59,608 nucleotides of DNA from Planctomycetota bacterium (lineage in GTDB: Bacteria > Planctomycetota > Planctomycetia > Gemmatales > Gemmataceae): the NCBI GenBank assembly GCA_021413735.1, contig JAIOPV010000070.1, positions 1 through 59,608 of the forward strand. The letters run 5' to 3'. The notes under the pieces are model-generated. The model did no database searches, was not told the origin of the DNA, and saw only the letters and a list, made by a program, of their open reading frames with translations. The number at the start of each line of letters is the position of its first letter. Within the stretch, counting starts at the first letter, position 1. The position numbers were made by a program, and so were the translations under genes. This document shows, in pieces, positions 1-8,228 of this stretch.

Positions 1-105
1 CTGGGCCACTCCCTCTGACTCTGGCACGGTGAGTGCATCAGTTTCGGCAACCTCCGCTGCTGGGCAGTAGGAGTTCCCACACTGACACTCACTGGAGTCT
101 GCCAT
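1..105 (-). CDS. Partial hypothetical protein, N-terminus only (runs off left edge)
   Basis: A 35-codon open frame starts at an ATG (103-105, minus strand) and continues past the left edge without a stop. An AGCAGGA stretch lies just upstream of the ATG and could be a ribosome binding site. The visible peptide begins MADSSECQCGNSYC, with a C-x-C-x4-C cluster that could bind metal, followed by an acidic segment. I do not recognise a family. It is short and rests only on an open frame plus a plausible start, so it may be spurious. Confidence 0.3.
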   Translation of the reverse strand, partial: MADSSECQCGNSYCPAAEVAETDALTVPESEGVAQ

Positions 106-352
106 GTCCTGCTTTTTTTCGGATCTGAAGCTACTCCTCCGGGCACTGTTCGGGTCGGACCATCACCACTTCAGTTGTGCATGACCGACAGCGGCTCCCG
201 CTTCAACCACGGCTTCCGCTGTGGTTGTTCCGTTGATGGAGATGTGGGAGCGGCTTGAACCGGCAGCTGGAACTGTTACTCTCGGGAGCACAAGCGTCCC
301 TGGAAGTGGCTATGGACGTGATCGGCTTCTTCGGTCTCTTCTGGGGCAAACT

Positions 353-799
353 GTGACTGCGATTTTCCGTTTGGTAATTGCTCTGGGCGTCGTCTTCTGC
401 GTTGGTTGCGGCGGCGAGTCAAAAGTGCAACTCGAACGGAAGCGGGATCTCATGCACATCGTCCTTGCGTACCACAACTTCTTCGGGGGTAAGGATCGAG
501 GGCCGCACAGTGCCGAGGAGTTGGTGGCCTTCGAGGACATTGCAGCGAAAGCGACTCCTGCGAATGCTGAGTCCGAGAGCCAAGCGAAGAAGGCGTTGCA
601 GAGCGGAAACTACGTCCTCATCTGGGACGTGACTCTCGAATCGCAGGGTGAGTTGAATAAGGGAAAGATCCTCGGCTACCACCGTGACGTGCCCGAGAAA
701 GGCGGAGCGGTGTGCTTCCAAGACGGAATGGTCAAGATACTCACGCGGGAAGAGTTCGAGCGGACGCCGAAATCCCAGCCTTCAGCAGCGGGCAAATGA
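353..799 (+). CDS. Putative small lipoprotein of unknown function
   Basis: The open frame extends upstream to 221 (GTG), with ATG codons at 236 and 242. I prefer the GTG at 353 because it places a basic residue and a hydrophobic stretch (LVIALGVVF) at the N-terminus, directly before CVGCGG. That looks like a type II signal peptide with the lipidated Cys near residue 19. A GGGG stretch lies about 7 bases before this GTG. The remaining roughly 130 residues are soluble and charged, with no domain I recognise. The next gene starts 22 bases downstream on the same strand, so they may be co-transcribed. Lipoprotein assignment is an inference from the lipobox-like end; the -3 position is Cys, which is not ideal. 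Confidence 0.55.
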   Translation: MTAIFRLVIALGVVFCVGCGGESKVQLERKRDLMHIVLAYHNFFGGKDRGPHSAEELVAFEDIAAKATPANAESESQAKKALQSGNYVLIWDVTLESQGELNKGKILGYHRDVPEKGGAVCFQDGMVKILTREEFERTPKSQPSAAGK

Positions 800-821
800 C
801 GGGGTCGTTGAATCCAAATCC

Positions 822-1262
822 GTGACAGAGGCAACCGCTGTGGAAGTAGAAGGCCGTGTCGCCAATCAGATCGGCAACCGGGGCTTCTTCGCAGTTGTCC
901 GGGTGCGGTTCAAGAGCGACTCGGCTTCATCCGTTACCGTCGCATCCGACGCTGAGGACAGTTACGGAGGTAACGAGTGGCCAGCCGCAGCAAGATTCGG
1001 TGCTGCACTGGGCATGGCGGTGGCTGAGGTGACAGGTCACTGCCGAGTCACGGGAGTTCGCGGGATGCTCGTAGATACCAATTCAACATTAATGGCAATC
1101 GCAGCAATGAAAGCGGTCTGGGCGGCAGTCGAGTTTCAGCCGACAGCCGAGTTGGTCGCGAAGGTAGAGACCTGCGTGTATGAGAGTCGCCGACTTTCGC
1201 TGGAGCAACTCAAAGCCGCTTTCGGCGGAACGGGTTCAGAAGATGCCGTGAACATCCGCTGA
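822..1262 (+). CDS. Small protein resembling elongation factor G domain IV
   Basis: The frame is open from 684, but the first 46 codons overlap the previous gene in another frame, so the GTG at 822 is the likely start (146 aa). The protein reads VEGRVANQIGNRGFF near residues 8-23, then EWP-A-RFGAALGMAVAEVTG, then GMLVDTNSTLMAIAAMKAVW. This order matches EF-G domain IV: the VEG(R/K)-x-QSGGRGQY strand, the EYIPAVEKG helix, and the VDGSYHEVDSSEMAFKIA region. No GTPase, domain II, III or V sequence is present. The resemblance is by eye and distant. It could be a tRNA-mimic-like decoy, a ribosome-associated protein, or a fold coincidence. It follows the lipoprotein gene closely. Confidence 0.55.
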   Translation: MTEATAVEVEGRVANQIGNRGFFAVVRVRFKSDSASSVTVASDAEDSYGGNEWPAAARFGAALGMAVAEVTGHCRVTGVRGMLVDTNSTLMAIAAMKAVWAAVEFQPTAELVAKVETCVYESRRLSLEQLKAAFGGTGSEDAVNIR

Positions 1263-1369
1263 AGAGCATCGGAGTAGGCGTCCCACGAGCCGAGCAGAAC
1301 TGCGGAAGTCGGAAGCTGCCGACAGCCAAAAGTTCGGTGCCCTCGCGATGTTCTGAAATGACAAGTCGA

Positions 1370-2008
1370 TCATTCTCGGTTCTCAGACTTTTCAATCGCT
1401 TCTTGCCTAATCTCGCGAAGAACGGCCCGCATTGAAGCTGGCATATTGGTTGAAAATTGTCCAGGCGGCACGACCTCAAGCGAGACATCGAAATCTCCCT
1501 TCGCCGGGTTATCGATGCTCTGGCCACTGTTTGGGTAGTCAGCACCCACGAGGTCAAAAATCGTGGTCACATCGGAGACCTGTATCTCGAAAGCTCGCTG
1601 GTTCCGTTCGCGGTCGGAGGACACCATAAATCCACATACTCGCAAGTCATCTCCGCAGAGCGGTGCAAAGATGTAACTGTGGATGATCTGGTTACAGGTG
1701 AACATCAAGTTACAGGTGCCCGCTTCACCTGATTCAAGTTGGTAAAGCTCGTCCAGTTTGTGACAGTTCAACAGGTGAACCCCGTCGCCTTTGCCGAGGT
1801 ACTTCTTCACAGGTACTTGGAGCTTCAGAATCGTGTTGGAGAGCTTCTTCGCTTCGATCAGCTTGCGGATCGAGTAGAAGCCAACCATGATCGTCTGCTC
1901 GAACTTCGCGTGCGAGGATTCCGTCCACCGCTTCTGCTTCGCGAACTTCCGGAGCGTACCGGCCCGCTTTCGCAAATCGACTTTCCAGAAGTGTGATTCC
2001 AAAATCAT
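1370..2008 (-). CDS. Conserved-looking protein of unknown function (ESHFWK-type)
   Basis: The start is the ATG at 2006-2008, preceded by GAGG six bases upstream; a TTG start at 2071 is possible but has no such signal. The 212-aa product opens MILESHFWKVDLRKRAGTL and contains CNQIIHSYIF and SSDRERNQR. I recall similar hypothetical proteins in varied bacteria, often in accessory regions, but no function. No signal peptide or membrane segment is visible. It lies downstream of the HEPN-like gene on the same strand with about a 70-base gap and is probably co-transcribed with it. Confidence 0.7.
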   Translation of the reverse strand: MILESHFWKVDLRKRAGTLRKFAKQKRWTESSHAKFEQTIMVGFYSIRKLIEAKKLSNTILKLQVPVKKYLGKGDGVHLLNCHKLDELYQLESGEAGTCNLMFTCNQIIHSYIFAPLCGDDLRVCGFMVSSDRERNQRAFEIQVSDVTTIFDLVGADYPNSGQSIDNPAKGDFDVSLEVVPPGQFSTNMPASMRAVLREIRQEAIEKSENRE

Positions 2009-2077
2009 GGTGACCTCAATGTCGCTTTTCGTTTGCCGTGAGCAGGAGTCAACCAAGACAGTTACACTCAACGAACG

Positions 2078-2665
2078 TTAGCATCTGCTTAACTTCATCT
2101 TCCCCGAACTGATCGAGTTGCCGTGAGCGGCTGCGTTTCCCGTATCGAGGTGGCTCTGTATCTGCCGCCACTTCGGTTGCGTGAACTTCCCTGACGATTT
2201 CAACAGGTCGTTGAGTTTCGAGACTCGCTCTGTTTCGTAATCCGCGATTCCGTTTGCTTCCGCTACATCCCGCAACCACTTCTCAATCGCGACTCGGCCG
2301 AGCATCGCTGCGGCCAGCGTCTGCCCACGTTTCAGGAGATCGCGTGCTTCCTCCGCGAAAGTTCCGAACATCTCGGCTCGGAGGGCGTGCTTCAACTTGC
2401 CGACGAAGCCCCGTTCGAGGCACTCGATAGCACTTACAAGGATGCCAGAGATGGTTTCAATCGTGTCGAGTATGGCTGGCAATTCGAGATGGAGCGACAG
2501 AACTTTATCTCGGTACTCAGTCAATTCAGCGTAAGTCAAAACCTGAATGCTACTCTCGATCCACTGGGCGTAATCACGCGGTCGTGCGAAGTTGCCGCTG
2601 ATTCCGTTCACCAGTGGGTCGGATCTGTTGACGAGTTCTCTCAGGAAGTCGCAGACGTTTTTCAC
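2078..2665 (-). CDS. HEPN/DUF4145-like protein of unknown function
   Basis: The GTG start at 2663-2665 has GAGGGA about seven bases upstream. The 195-aa product is soluble and mostly helical. The C-terminal half contains AAAMLGRVAIEKWLRDV, a central KLNDLLKSSGK and a final LDTGNAAAHG segment. This helix plus N-x-x-AHG ending is typical of HEPN/DUF4145-type domains found in abortive infection and toxin-antitoxin proteins. I do not see a clear R-x4-6-H RNase motif, so activity is uncertain. It is the first gene of a minus-strand pair with the 1370-2008 gene. Confidence 0.65.
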   Translation of the reverse strand: MKNVCDFLRELVNRSDPLVNGISGNFARPRDYAQWIESSIQVLTYAELTEYRDKVLSLHLELPAILDTIETISGILVSAIECLERGFVGKLKHALRAEMFGTFAEEARDLLKRGQTLAAAMLGRVAIEKWLRDVAEANGIADYETERVSKLNDLLKSSGKFTQPKWRQIQSHLDTGNAAAHGNSISSGKMKLSRC

Positions 2666-3065
2666 GATTCCCTCAGCTTAAGAGCAGGGTGTTTCAGAGA
2701 CTGGACAAAAGTAGAGGCTCGCGGGTTCACTTTCCGCAGTGTTCGCCTGTTCCCGTGTCATTCGTTCGAGCCGATGGCAAATTTTGAAATGTTCGATTGA
2801 GAAGTTCAGCACTTCAATTGACCCGGATAACTTTTCCCCGTAACCGGAAGCCACCAACTTCTTCAGGAATTCCCATCCTTCGCTTCTCGAAGTTGCGTGC
2901 AGGACGGTGAGCGTCCCGCCATCCGCTTCGGCTCCACCATTGGTGTCTTTATGGTGTCTTTATTCTCTGGCAGAGGCTGACAGTCACTGACACTTGATGA
3001 CGAAGCTTCTACGGAAGCCGGCGGCGACAGATCGCTAGAACTGCTTGATTTCAAAGATGAAATGC
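2666..3065. other. Non-coding stretch between HEPN-like gene and tRNA
   Basis: About 400 bases without a supported gene. A 63-codon minus-strand frame (2863-3054) starts at TTG and is Ser-rich low complexity; I do not accept it. A short tandem repeat, GGTGTCTTTAT twice, occurs near 2941-2962. The stretch could hold the promoter of the minus-strand pair. Confidence 0.4.
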
Positions 3066-3095
3066 AAGAAGCTCCCGATTTCTCAGGAGCTTCTT
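3066..3095 (-). terminator. Hairpin terminator candidate after the tRNA
   Basis: A perfect 10-bp inverted repeat: AAGAAGCTCC (3066-3075) pairs with GGAGCTTCTT (3086-3095) around a 10-base loop. It lies a few bases past the 3' end of the minus-strand tRNA. The downstream T content is modest, so termination is inferred mainly from position and the stem. Confidence 0.5.
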
Positions 3096-3099
3096 TGAG

Positions 3100-3172
3100 T
3101 AGCGGAGGCCGGGTTTGAACCGGCGACCCATCGCTTATGAAGCGATTGCTCTAACCACTGAGCTACCCCGCC
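3100..3172 (-). tRNA. tRNA with CAT anticodon (elongator Met or Ile2)
   Basis: The minus strand folds as a full cloverleaf. Acceptor GGCGGGG pairs with CTCCGCT (two G-U pairs), D arm GCTC/GAGC, anticodon stem ATCGC/GCGAT with loop TTCATAA, and T arm GCCGG/CCGGC with loop TTCAAAC. The anticodon is CAT. The initiator hallmarks (C1-A72 mismatch and three G-C pairs in the anticodon stem) are absent, so it is elongator Met or a lysidine-modified Ile2 tRNA. CCA is not encoded. A hairpin follows its 3' end. Confidence 0.9.
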
Positions 3173-3387
3173 TTACCTCACTCAATTTACACCGTCTTTC
3201 CCGCCTGACAAGACACTCAACTCGAAAGCGTGGTTCGCGCACGCCGAACGGCGCAACCCACACCTCCCGAACATCCCGCGAACCGTTCTCCCGGGAAATA
3301 CCTTCAGAACTGCCCGCAGACACGGTAATCTGAACCCATCCTACCCGGTTTGCCGCCCTGCCCTCCACAGCGGAGACTCTCCACAAT

Positions 3388-6300
3388 ATGCGCACCCTCA
3401 CCATCGCTGCACTCCTGTACCTTCTCACTCACGGCGTCACACCGCAAACAATTGCAGCACCTCCGCAACCACCGCCCGAGTTCGCACAGTCGCAATCGCC
3501 CACCAAGCCCGAACCGTTCCCCATCAAGATGGTCGACCAAGGGGAATTCAACCCCGCACTCAAAGGGTACTTCCTGCCGGAAGGCTTCCGTGCTGAAGTC
3601 GTCATCTCCGACCCCGACACCATCAATCCCGTCGGCATGACCTTCGGACCCGATGGCACCCTCTACATCATGGAATGGCGACCCGACCCCGTCACCGGCG
3701 ACCGCTGGTTCGAGGTGAAAGAGACTTTCCGGTACAAGGACGGTACCAGCCGTCAGGTCGCCACGATGAAGAAATTCACGACCGACCTCGTGAAGCAATA
3801 CAAGCCGAACGTCGCTGGCAGGTTCGACCCTCCCAAGGTCATCATCGCCGAGGAACTGCCGTCGACAATCATGTACCACGAAGGCTGGCTCTATGTCACC
3901 GGTCGCGGCACCGTCCGTCGATGGCGGCAGAACGTGCAGGCCACGACCGGGGCCGGCGCTCCGAGCCGCCCTGTCAATCCTGACGATCCCTGGAGCCTTC
4001 GCGAGACGATCGCCCAGGGCTTCTGCGGCTTCCACCATCACCAGGTTTCTGGCCTCACCATCGGCAACGACGGCTTGCTCTACATCACCAGCGGCGACGA
4101 CGACAACTACGCCGAGGGTTCCGACGGCAGTCGCGCGACTGTGCTTCGCACCGGAGCCGTGTTCCGTTGCAAGCCTGACGGCTCGAACATGGAAACCTTC
4201 TCGCTCGGCTACCGCAACCCGTATCGCGACCTCGCATACGACGACAAATTCAACTGGTTCCACGTCGATAACGACAACGAAGACGGCAGTCGATTCCAGG
4301 GCTGTCGGCTCATGCACGTCGCGGAAGGCACCGACTTCGGCTGGCGATTGCTGATGGGTGCGCGATGCTGTCGCCCAGATCATACTCGCGGAGCGGTCGC
4401 AGGCGAACTGCCGGGCAAAGTGCCGCCGATGCTGAAGACCGGTCGCGGTTCGCCCGCCGGTCTGCTGATCTACAACGACACCCGCATTCCCGAACAATAC
4501 CAGGGCTTGCTGTACTACCCGGACGTGTACCGCAAACTCATCCGTGCCTACAAGGTTGCTCCGGATGGCGCGACGTTCAAGGTCACCGGCGAGTTCGAGT
4601 TCATGAAGAGCAACGATCCGCTGTTCCGTCCGTGTCAGATGGTGACCGGTCCGGATGGCGCGATCTACGTTTGCGATTGGCGAACGGACTCGGGCGGTGC
4701 GGGCAAGCTCTCCGGCGACGGCAAAAACGGTCGCATTTATCGCATCACCTGGGCGGGGACGAAGGACATTCCCGCGTTGCCGCGTCGCGGAATGGATAGC
4801 TGGGCGAAGATCAAGGCGTTGCCCGACGATAAGCTCGTCGATGCGCTGTCGCTGCCCGATATGACCGACCGCGTCGAAGCCCGCAAGGAACTCGTTCGCC
4901 GGGGTGAGAAGTCGCGTGATCTCGTGCTGAAGAAGTTCCTCTCGGGTGCGATGGAAGTCGATGCCAAGCTGCCCGCACTGGGTGTGTTGCTCGCGCACTG
5001 GAACGCAGACGTCGAAGATATCTGCCGGCTGCTCAGTTCTAATGACGCTTCCCCAGACGTGCGGCGTGCTGCCATCGACGGACTCGGAATGCACTCGAAG
5101 CCGAAGGATGGGCGTGTCGTCGAAACGTTGGTGAAGGCCATCGGCGACCGCGAACCACCCGTGCGGCGTGCTGCTGCGATGGCTCTCGGGCGAGTGGGTG
5201 GCGACGCTGCTCCGGGCACGCTCATTAACGGCTTGCACGCGGACCACGATGGCGATCTGTTCCTGAAAGATGGCTACCTTCGCGCTCTCGAACGCCTTGG
5301 AAAGCCGGGCATCGACGCATTGCTTTCGCTGGCTGCGTCGGGCGACAAGGAACGCGATCAGGCCGTGGAAGCATTCCTCACGCTTCGCACGAAAGCCGCA
5401 GCGGAAGCGCTTCCGGAACTGCTCCTGCGACCAGACCTCACCATCCCGCAACGCGAATCGCTGATTCGTTCGTTCACGAACTATCAGTTCGATCCACCGA
5501 TCTCGCTCGATCCGCTCGCCGATTTCCTGACACGGCGACCGAACGAGCCTGCCAGCGTTGTGCAGGCAGCGGTCGAAGTGTTCGCCGCGAACGGTCAGAA
5601 CAACCCCAAGGCCGTGGCGTTTGTGCTCGCGCTTCTCACGAAGCCCGACGAAGCCACGCGATTGGTTGCAATCAAAGCGATCGAAGACACCCGCATGGCG
5701 TCTGCGGCTCCTGGTCTGCTCGAACTGCTCGGCGATGAGAAGAAGTCCGAGATGGAACGGATCGCCGCTGTGAAGGCTCTGCGAGTGCTCGGTGACAAAC
5801 GTGCCGTCGATCCGATCAAGGCGTTGCTGACTGGCGAACACCCCTCCACCGTGAAGGCCGAGGCACTGCGTTCACTCGCGGCGCTCGACATCAACGTTGC
5901 TCGGGCCACAGCCGAGAAGTTGCTCGATCAACCCGACCCGACGCTGTTGAACGAGGCGGTCATCGTGCTGGCAACCACGAAGCCAGGCGCGAAGCTGATC
6001 GCCGAGCGCTTCATCGCGAAGAAGCTGCCGCGCGACTTCTTCCCGCAAGTGACCGAAGCACTCAAGAAGTTCAACGAGGATCCCGTCATCGTGAAACTTC
6101 AGACGGAAGTGCTTCGCGGCGGCTTGCTGCTGTCACTCGAACCCGGCCAGATCGAGAAGGTTCGCAAGCTCGTCGAGAAGGGCGACGCGAAGAAGGGTCG
6201 CGACCTGTACCTGAACACGAAGGTGCTGGCGTGTGCGACGTGTCACCGGCTCGAAGGCGTCGGCGGCAGCGTTGGCCCCGACCTCACTCGCGTCTGGGAC

Positions 6301-7074
6301 ACCATGACCATCGAGAAGATTCTGGAGTCGATCGTTGACCCGAGCAAGGAGATCAAGGAAGGCTTCCAGACGTATCGCCTCACGACGATCGACGATCAGG
6401 TTCACACGGGTCTGAAGATCAAGGAAGACGCGAAGGAAGTGCTGCTGCGAGACGCGAACGGTCGCGATATCCGCGTGGCGAAGCCTGACATCGGTTCGCT
6501 GGCACCGTCGAAGGTGTCGCTGATGCCAGATAACGTTGTGTCGCAACTCACGTATGAGCAGTTCATTGACCTGCTCGCGTTCCTGAAGAGTCGGAAGGAA
6601 CAGGAGGCGTTGCGTGGGTTGGTGTTGGAGGCTGGCGTGGTTGGTGGGTTTGCGGCAGATATGAAGGCTGCGAAACCTGAAGTGAAAGCCGAAACAACCT
6701 GGAAGCAGATATTCGCTGACCCGAACGGCAAGCTCGACCTGTCGCCGATGCTTCCGAAAGCCGCCGACGCGGTATACCTTCGCGCTTATGTCTTCTCGGA
6801 GAAGAAGCAATCCGCGACGGGCACGCTTTCAACTGCGGGCGCAGCGAGGATGTGGCTGAACGATGTGGGCATCGTTGATCCGGTGCCGGCATCGTCGAAC
6901 GGTCCCGCCGAGACGCCGTTCAATGCGGATCTCAAGCCGGGCTGGAATGTGTTGTTGGTGAAAGTAGCGAACGCGGGCAAGCCAGCGACGCTATCCCTTC
7001 GCTTGACCGGCGACGGTCTCCGCACGGCTGGTTCGCCAGCGGAGCTTCCCCCCGTCGTTGGCAGGGGGAAGTGA
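3388..7074 (+). CDS. PVC-type c-heme dehydrogenase-like protein with HEAT repeats
   Basis: A 1228-aa secreted protein with a signal peptide at about residues 1-24. Residues about 50-460 form the PVC-type membrane-bound dehydrogenase (beta-propeller, PQQ/GSDH-like) domain, with GMTFGPDGTLYIMEW, GNDGLLYITSGDDD and SLGYRNPYRDLAYD. Residues about 500-910 are HEAT-like repeats (for example VRRAAIDGLG and VRRAAAMALGRVGG). A single c-type heme site CATCH is at 949-953, followed by VGPDLT. The C-terminal ~150 residues form an extra beta-rich domain (QIFADPNGKLDL). The ATG at 3388 follows CGGAG. The family is expanded in planctomycetes and inferred to oxidise sugars or alcohols in the periplasm; the substrate is unknown. 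No partner gene is adjacent. Confidence 0.93.
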   Translation: MRTLTIAALLYLLTHGVTPQTIAAPPQPPPEFAQSQSPTKPEPFPIKMVDQGEFNPALKGYFLPEGFRAEVVISDPDTINPVGMTFGPDGTLYIMEWRPDPVTGDRWFEVKETFRYKDGTSRQVATMKKFTTDLVKQYKPNVAGRFDPPKVIIAEELPSTIMYHEGWLYVTGRGTVRRWRQNVQATTGAGAPSRPVNPDDPWSLRETIAQGFCGFHHHQVSGLTIGNDGLLYITSGDDDNYAEGSDGSRATVLRTGAVFRCKPDGSNMETFSLGYRNPYRDLAYDDKFNWFHVDNDNEDGSRFQGCRLMHVAEGTDFGWRLLMGARCCRPDHTRGAVAGELPGKVPPMLKTGRGSPAGLLIYNDTRIPEQYQGLLYYPDVYRKLIRAYKVAPDGATFKVTGEFEFMKSNDPLFRPCQMVTGPDGAIYVCDWRTDSGGAGKLSGDGKNGRIYRITWAGTKDIPALPRRGMDSWAKIKALPDDKLVDALSLPDMTDRVEARKELVRRGEKSRDLVLKKFLSGAMEVDAKLPALGVLLAHWNADVEDICRLLSSNDASPDVRRAAIDGLGMHSKPKDGRVVETLVKAIGDREPPVRRAAAMALGRVGGDAAPGTLINGLHADHDGDLFLKDGYLRALERLGKPGIDALLSLAASGDKERDQAVEAFLTLRTKAAAEALPELLLRPDLTIPQRESLIRSFTNYQFDPPISLDPLADFLTRRPNEPASVVQAAVEVFAANGQNNPKAVAFVLALLTKPDEATRLVAIKAIEDTRMASAAPGLLELLGDEKKSEMERIAAVKALRVLGDKRAVDPIKALLTGEHPSTVKAEALRSLAALDINVARATAEKLLDQPDPTLLNEAVIVLATTKPGAKLIAERFIAKKLPRDFFPQVTEALKKFNEDPVIVKLQTEVLRGGLLLSLEPGQIEKVRKLVEKGDAKKGRDLYLNTKVLACATCHRLEGVGGSVGPDLTRVWDTMTIEKILESIVDPSKEIKEGFQTYRLTTIDDQVHTGLKIKEDAKEVLLRDANGRDIRVAKPDIGSLAPSKVSLMPDNVVSQLTYEQFIDLLAFLKSRKEQEALRGLVLEAGVVGGFAADMKAAKPEVKAETTWKQIFADPNGKLDLSPMLPKAADAVYLRAYVFSEKKQSATGTLSTAGAARMWLNDVGIVDPVPASSNGPAETPFNADLKPGWNVLLVKVANAGKPATLSLRLTGDGLRTAGSPAELPPVVGRGK

Positions 7075-7092
7075 ATCGTGTTTGGTGTTACG

Positions 7093-7128
7093 CGAAGATG
7101 GCCCTGTGGGTTGTCTTCGCTGAACACA
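7093..7128. terminator. Imperfect hairpin after the heme protein gene
   Basis: GCGAAGA and TCTTCGC frame an inner CCC/GGG pairing about 20 bases after the stop at 7074. There is no clear T-run. A GTGTTTGGTGTT/AACACCAAAC inverted pair encloses it (about 7078-7150). It may act as a terminator between convergent genes. Confidence 0.35.
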
Positions 7129-7154
7129 AAACACTAAACACTCAACACCAAACG

Positions 7155-7376
7155 TTAGATGATGCCGCCATGGATTCGTTCTGGCGTCAGGTGGCTCGGC
7201 TGGTCGTTGAACCAGAACCGACGCCATTCGTTCTTGATCTGTCGGAGATCTTCCGACTGATACAGCAACTGCTGCATCCGTTCGTCCGGGTTGCTCGAAT
7301 ACTGATTCATGATGCAACCGGAATTCGCCGCCAAAGCGGAGGCAGCGAACAGCCCGAGAATAATTTTGCGGACCAT
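7155..7376 (-). CDS. Small exported protein (Gemmataceae-type, lipoprotein-like)
   Basis: The ATG at 7374-7376 is preceded by AAGGAGG at ideal spacing, so I reject the longer frame to 7490. The 73-aa product has a short basic start, a hydrophobic stretch (IILGLFAASALAA), and NSGC, which may be a lipidated Cys (position -3 is Asn, not ideal). The mature part reads ERMQQLLYQSEDLRQIKNEWRRFWF and ends in HLTPERIHGGII. I recall very similar short proteins, often multicopy, in planctomycetes; function unknown. It lies downstream of the HU gene, separated by a strong terminator, so it probably has its own promoter. Confidence 0.8.
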   Translation of the reverse strand: MVRKIILGLFAASALAANSGCIMNQYSSNPDERMQQLLYQSEDLRQIKNEWRRFWFNDQPSHLTPERIHGGII

Positions 7377-7549
7377 GACGGCCTCCTTGCTTGAGCGGGA
7401 GCTCCCTTGCACTCGCCGTGAGCGATCCTGTTCCCCCACAGGACCGCCCACAAGCGAGGGCTGTACCCTTAATATCGGCACACCCCGCACGTCCCTTGAA
7501 ACTGATCCAAATTTTCTGACCCGAATTTGCGGCGTGACTGACAGAAAAG

Positions 7550-7583
7550 CGAAAGGCTGTCGGCAAAAGCCGACAGCCTTTCG
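7550..7583 (-). terminator. Rho-independent terminator of the HU-family gene
   Basis: A perfect 15-bp stem CGAAAGGCTGTCGGC / GCCGACAGCCTTTCG with an AAAA loop (TTTT on the minus strand) sits 26 bases past the stop of the minus-strand HU gene. On the minus strand it is followed by CTTTTCTG. This is one of the strongest terminators in the window. Confidence 0.85.
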
Positions 7584-7608
7584 TGAGTTACGCCAATTTC
7601 AGCTCGCT

Positions 7609-8127
7609 TCAAGAAACGGTGCCCGTTGTTTCAGAAGTCGCTCCGACCCCCACAGGTTCCGGTTGCGGAGTCGTTGTTCCGTTCGTTTTGGCCTTCGCAA
7701 TCAGCGTCGCATCGTTCAGTTCCACAATGGGCTTGCCATCGTGCGGTTGCTTGCCGTCGTGCGGCTTCCCGTCGTGCGTCTTGCTCTTCTTCTTGGTTTT
7801 CTTCTTCGGCTCGACTGGCTTGGCGAACTTACGCACCTTCTCTTCCATCGTCTTGCCTGGCTGGAAGGTGACGACATTCTTCGCCTCGACATCGACTCGG
7901 GCACCCGTCCGCGGATTGCGGGCTTTGCGGGGCTTGCGTTGCTTCACCTCGAAGACGCCGAAGTTGCGCAGTTCAATCCGCCCCTCTTTAACGAGGGTTG
8001 CGATGATCGCTTCAAACGTCCACTGGACGATTTCTTTCGTGGCGAGCTGGGTGAGGTTACCCTTAGCGATGAGTTCCTCATCGTTGGCTCGTTGGCAGAT
8101 GTCCCGGACGATCTCTTTCTTGGTCAC
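7609..8127 (-). CDS. HU/IHF-family DNA-binding protein with HDGKP-rich tail
   Basis: The GTG start (8125-8127) gives 172 aa; a GAGGG stretch lies upstream. Residues 1-95 are a complete HU/IHF fold: [14 protein letters not shown] helix, then [27 protein letters not shown], the DNA-binding beta arm with the family R-NP-TG motif, then VVTFQPGK. The rest is an unusual tail: a Lys-rich [14 protein letters not shown] segment, three HDGK(Q)P units, and a Thr/Pro-rich end. HU is normally about 90 aa. The tail is likely disordered and could bind DNA or protein. The gene is transcribed alone and ends in a strong hairpin. Confidence 0.92.
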   Translation of the reverse strand: MTKKEIVRDICQRANDEELIAKGNLTQLATKEIVQWTFEAIIATLVKEGRIELRNFGVFEVKQRKPRKARNPRTGARVDVEAKNVVTFQPGKTMEEKVRKFAKPVEPKKKTKKKSKTHDGKPHDGKQPHDGKPIVELNDATLIAKAKTNGTTTPQPEPVGVGATSETTGTVS

Positions 8128-8228
8128 GAGAGGGGACCCTCGGTGGGAGTTGGCCCGGATTAGTTTGGTTGGGTTTCTGGCCTAAGTCTAGATGGGGCAT
8201 GGATTCATGTCAAGTAAATAAGAATCGT

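Noticed and set aside
2863..3054. 63-codon Ser-rich frame near the tRNA as an integrase or excisionase remnant
   Set aside because: TTG start, low complexity and no family match; insufficient support.
3100..3172. Initiator tRNA-Met
   Set aside because: The 1-72 pair is G-U and the anticodon stem lacks three consecutive G-C pairs, so it is not the initiator.
3304..5841. 845-codon minus-strand frame opposite the heme/HEAT gene
   Set aside because: It mirrors codon bias of the plus-strand gene, is rich in Arg/His/Val typical of antisense frames in GC-rich DNA, and has no domain.
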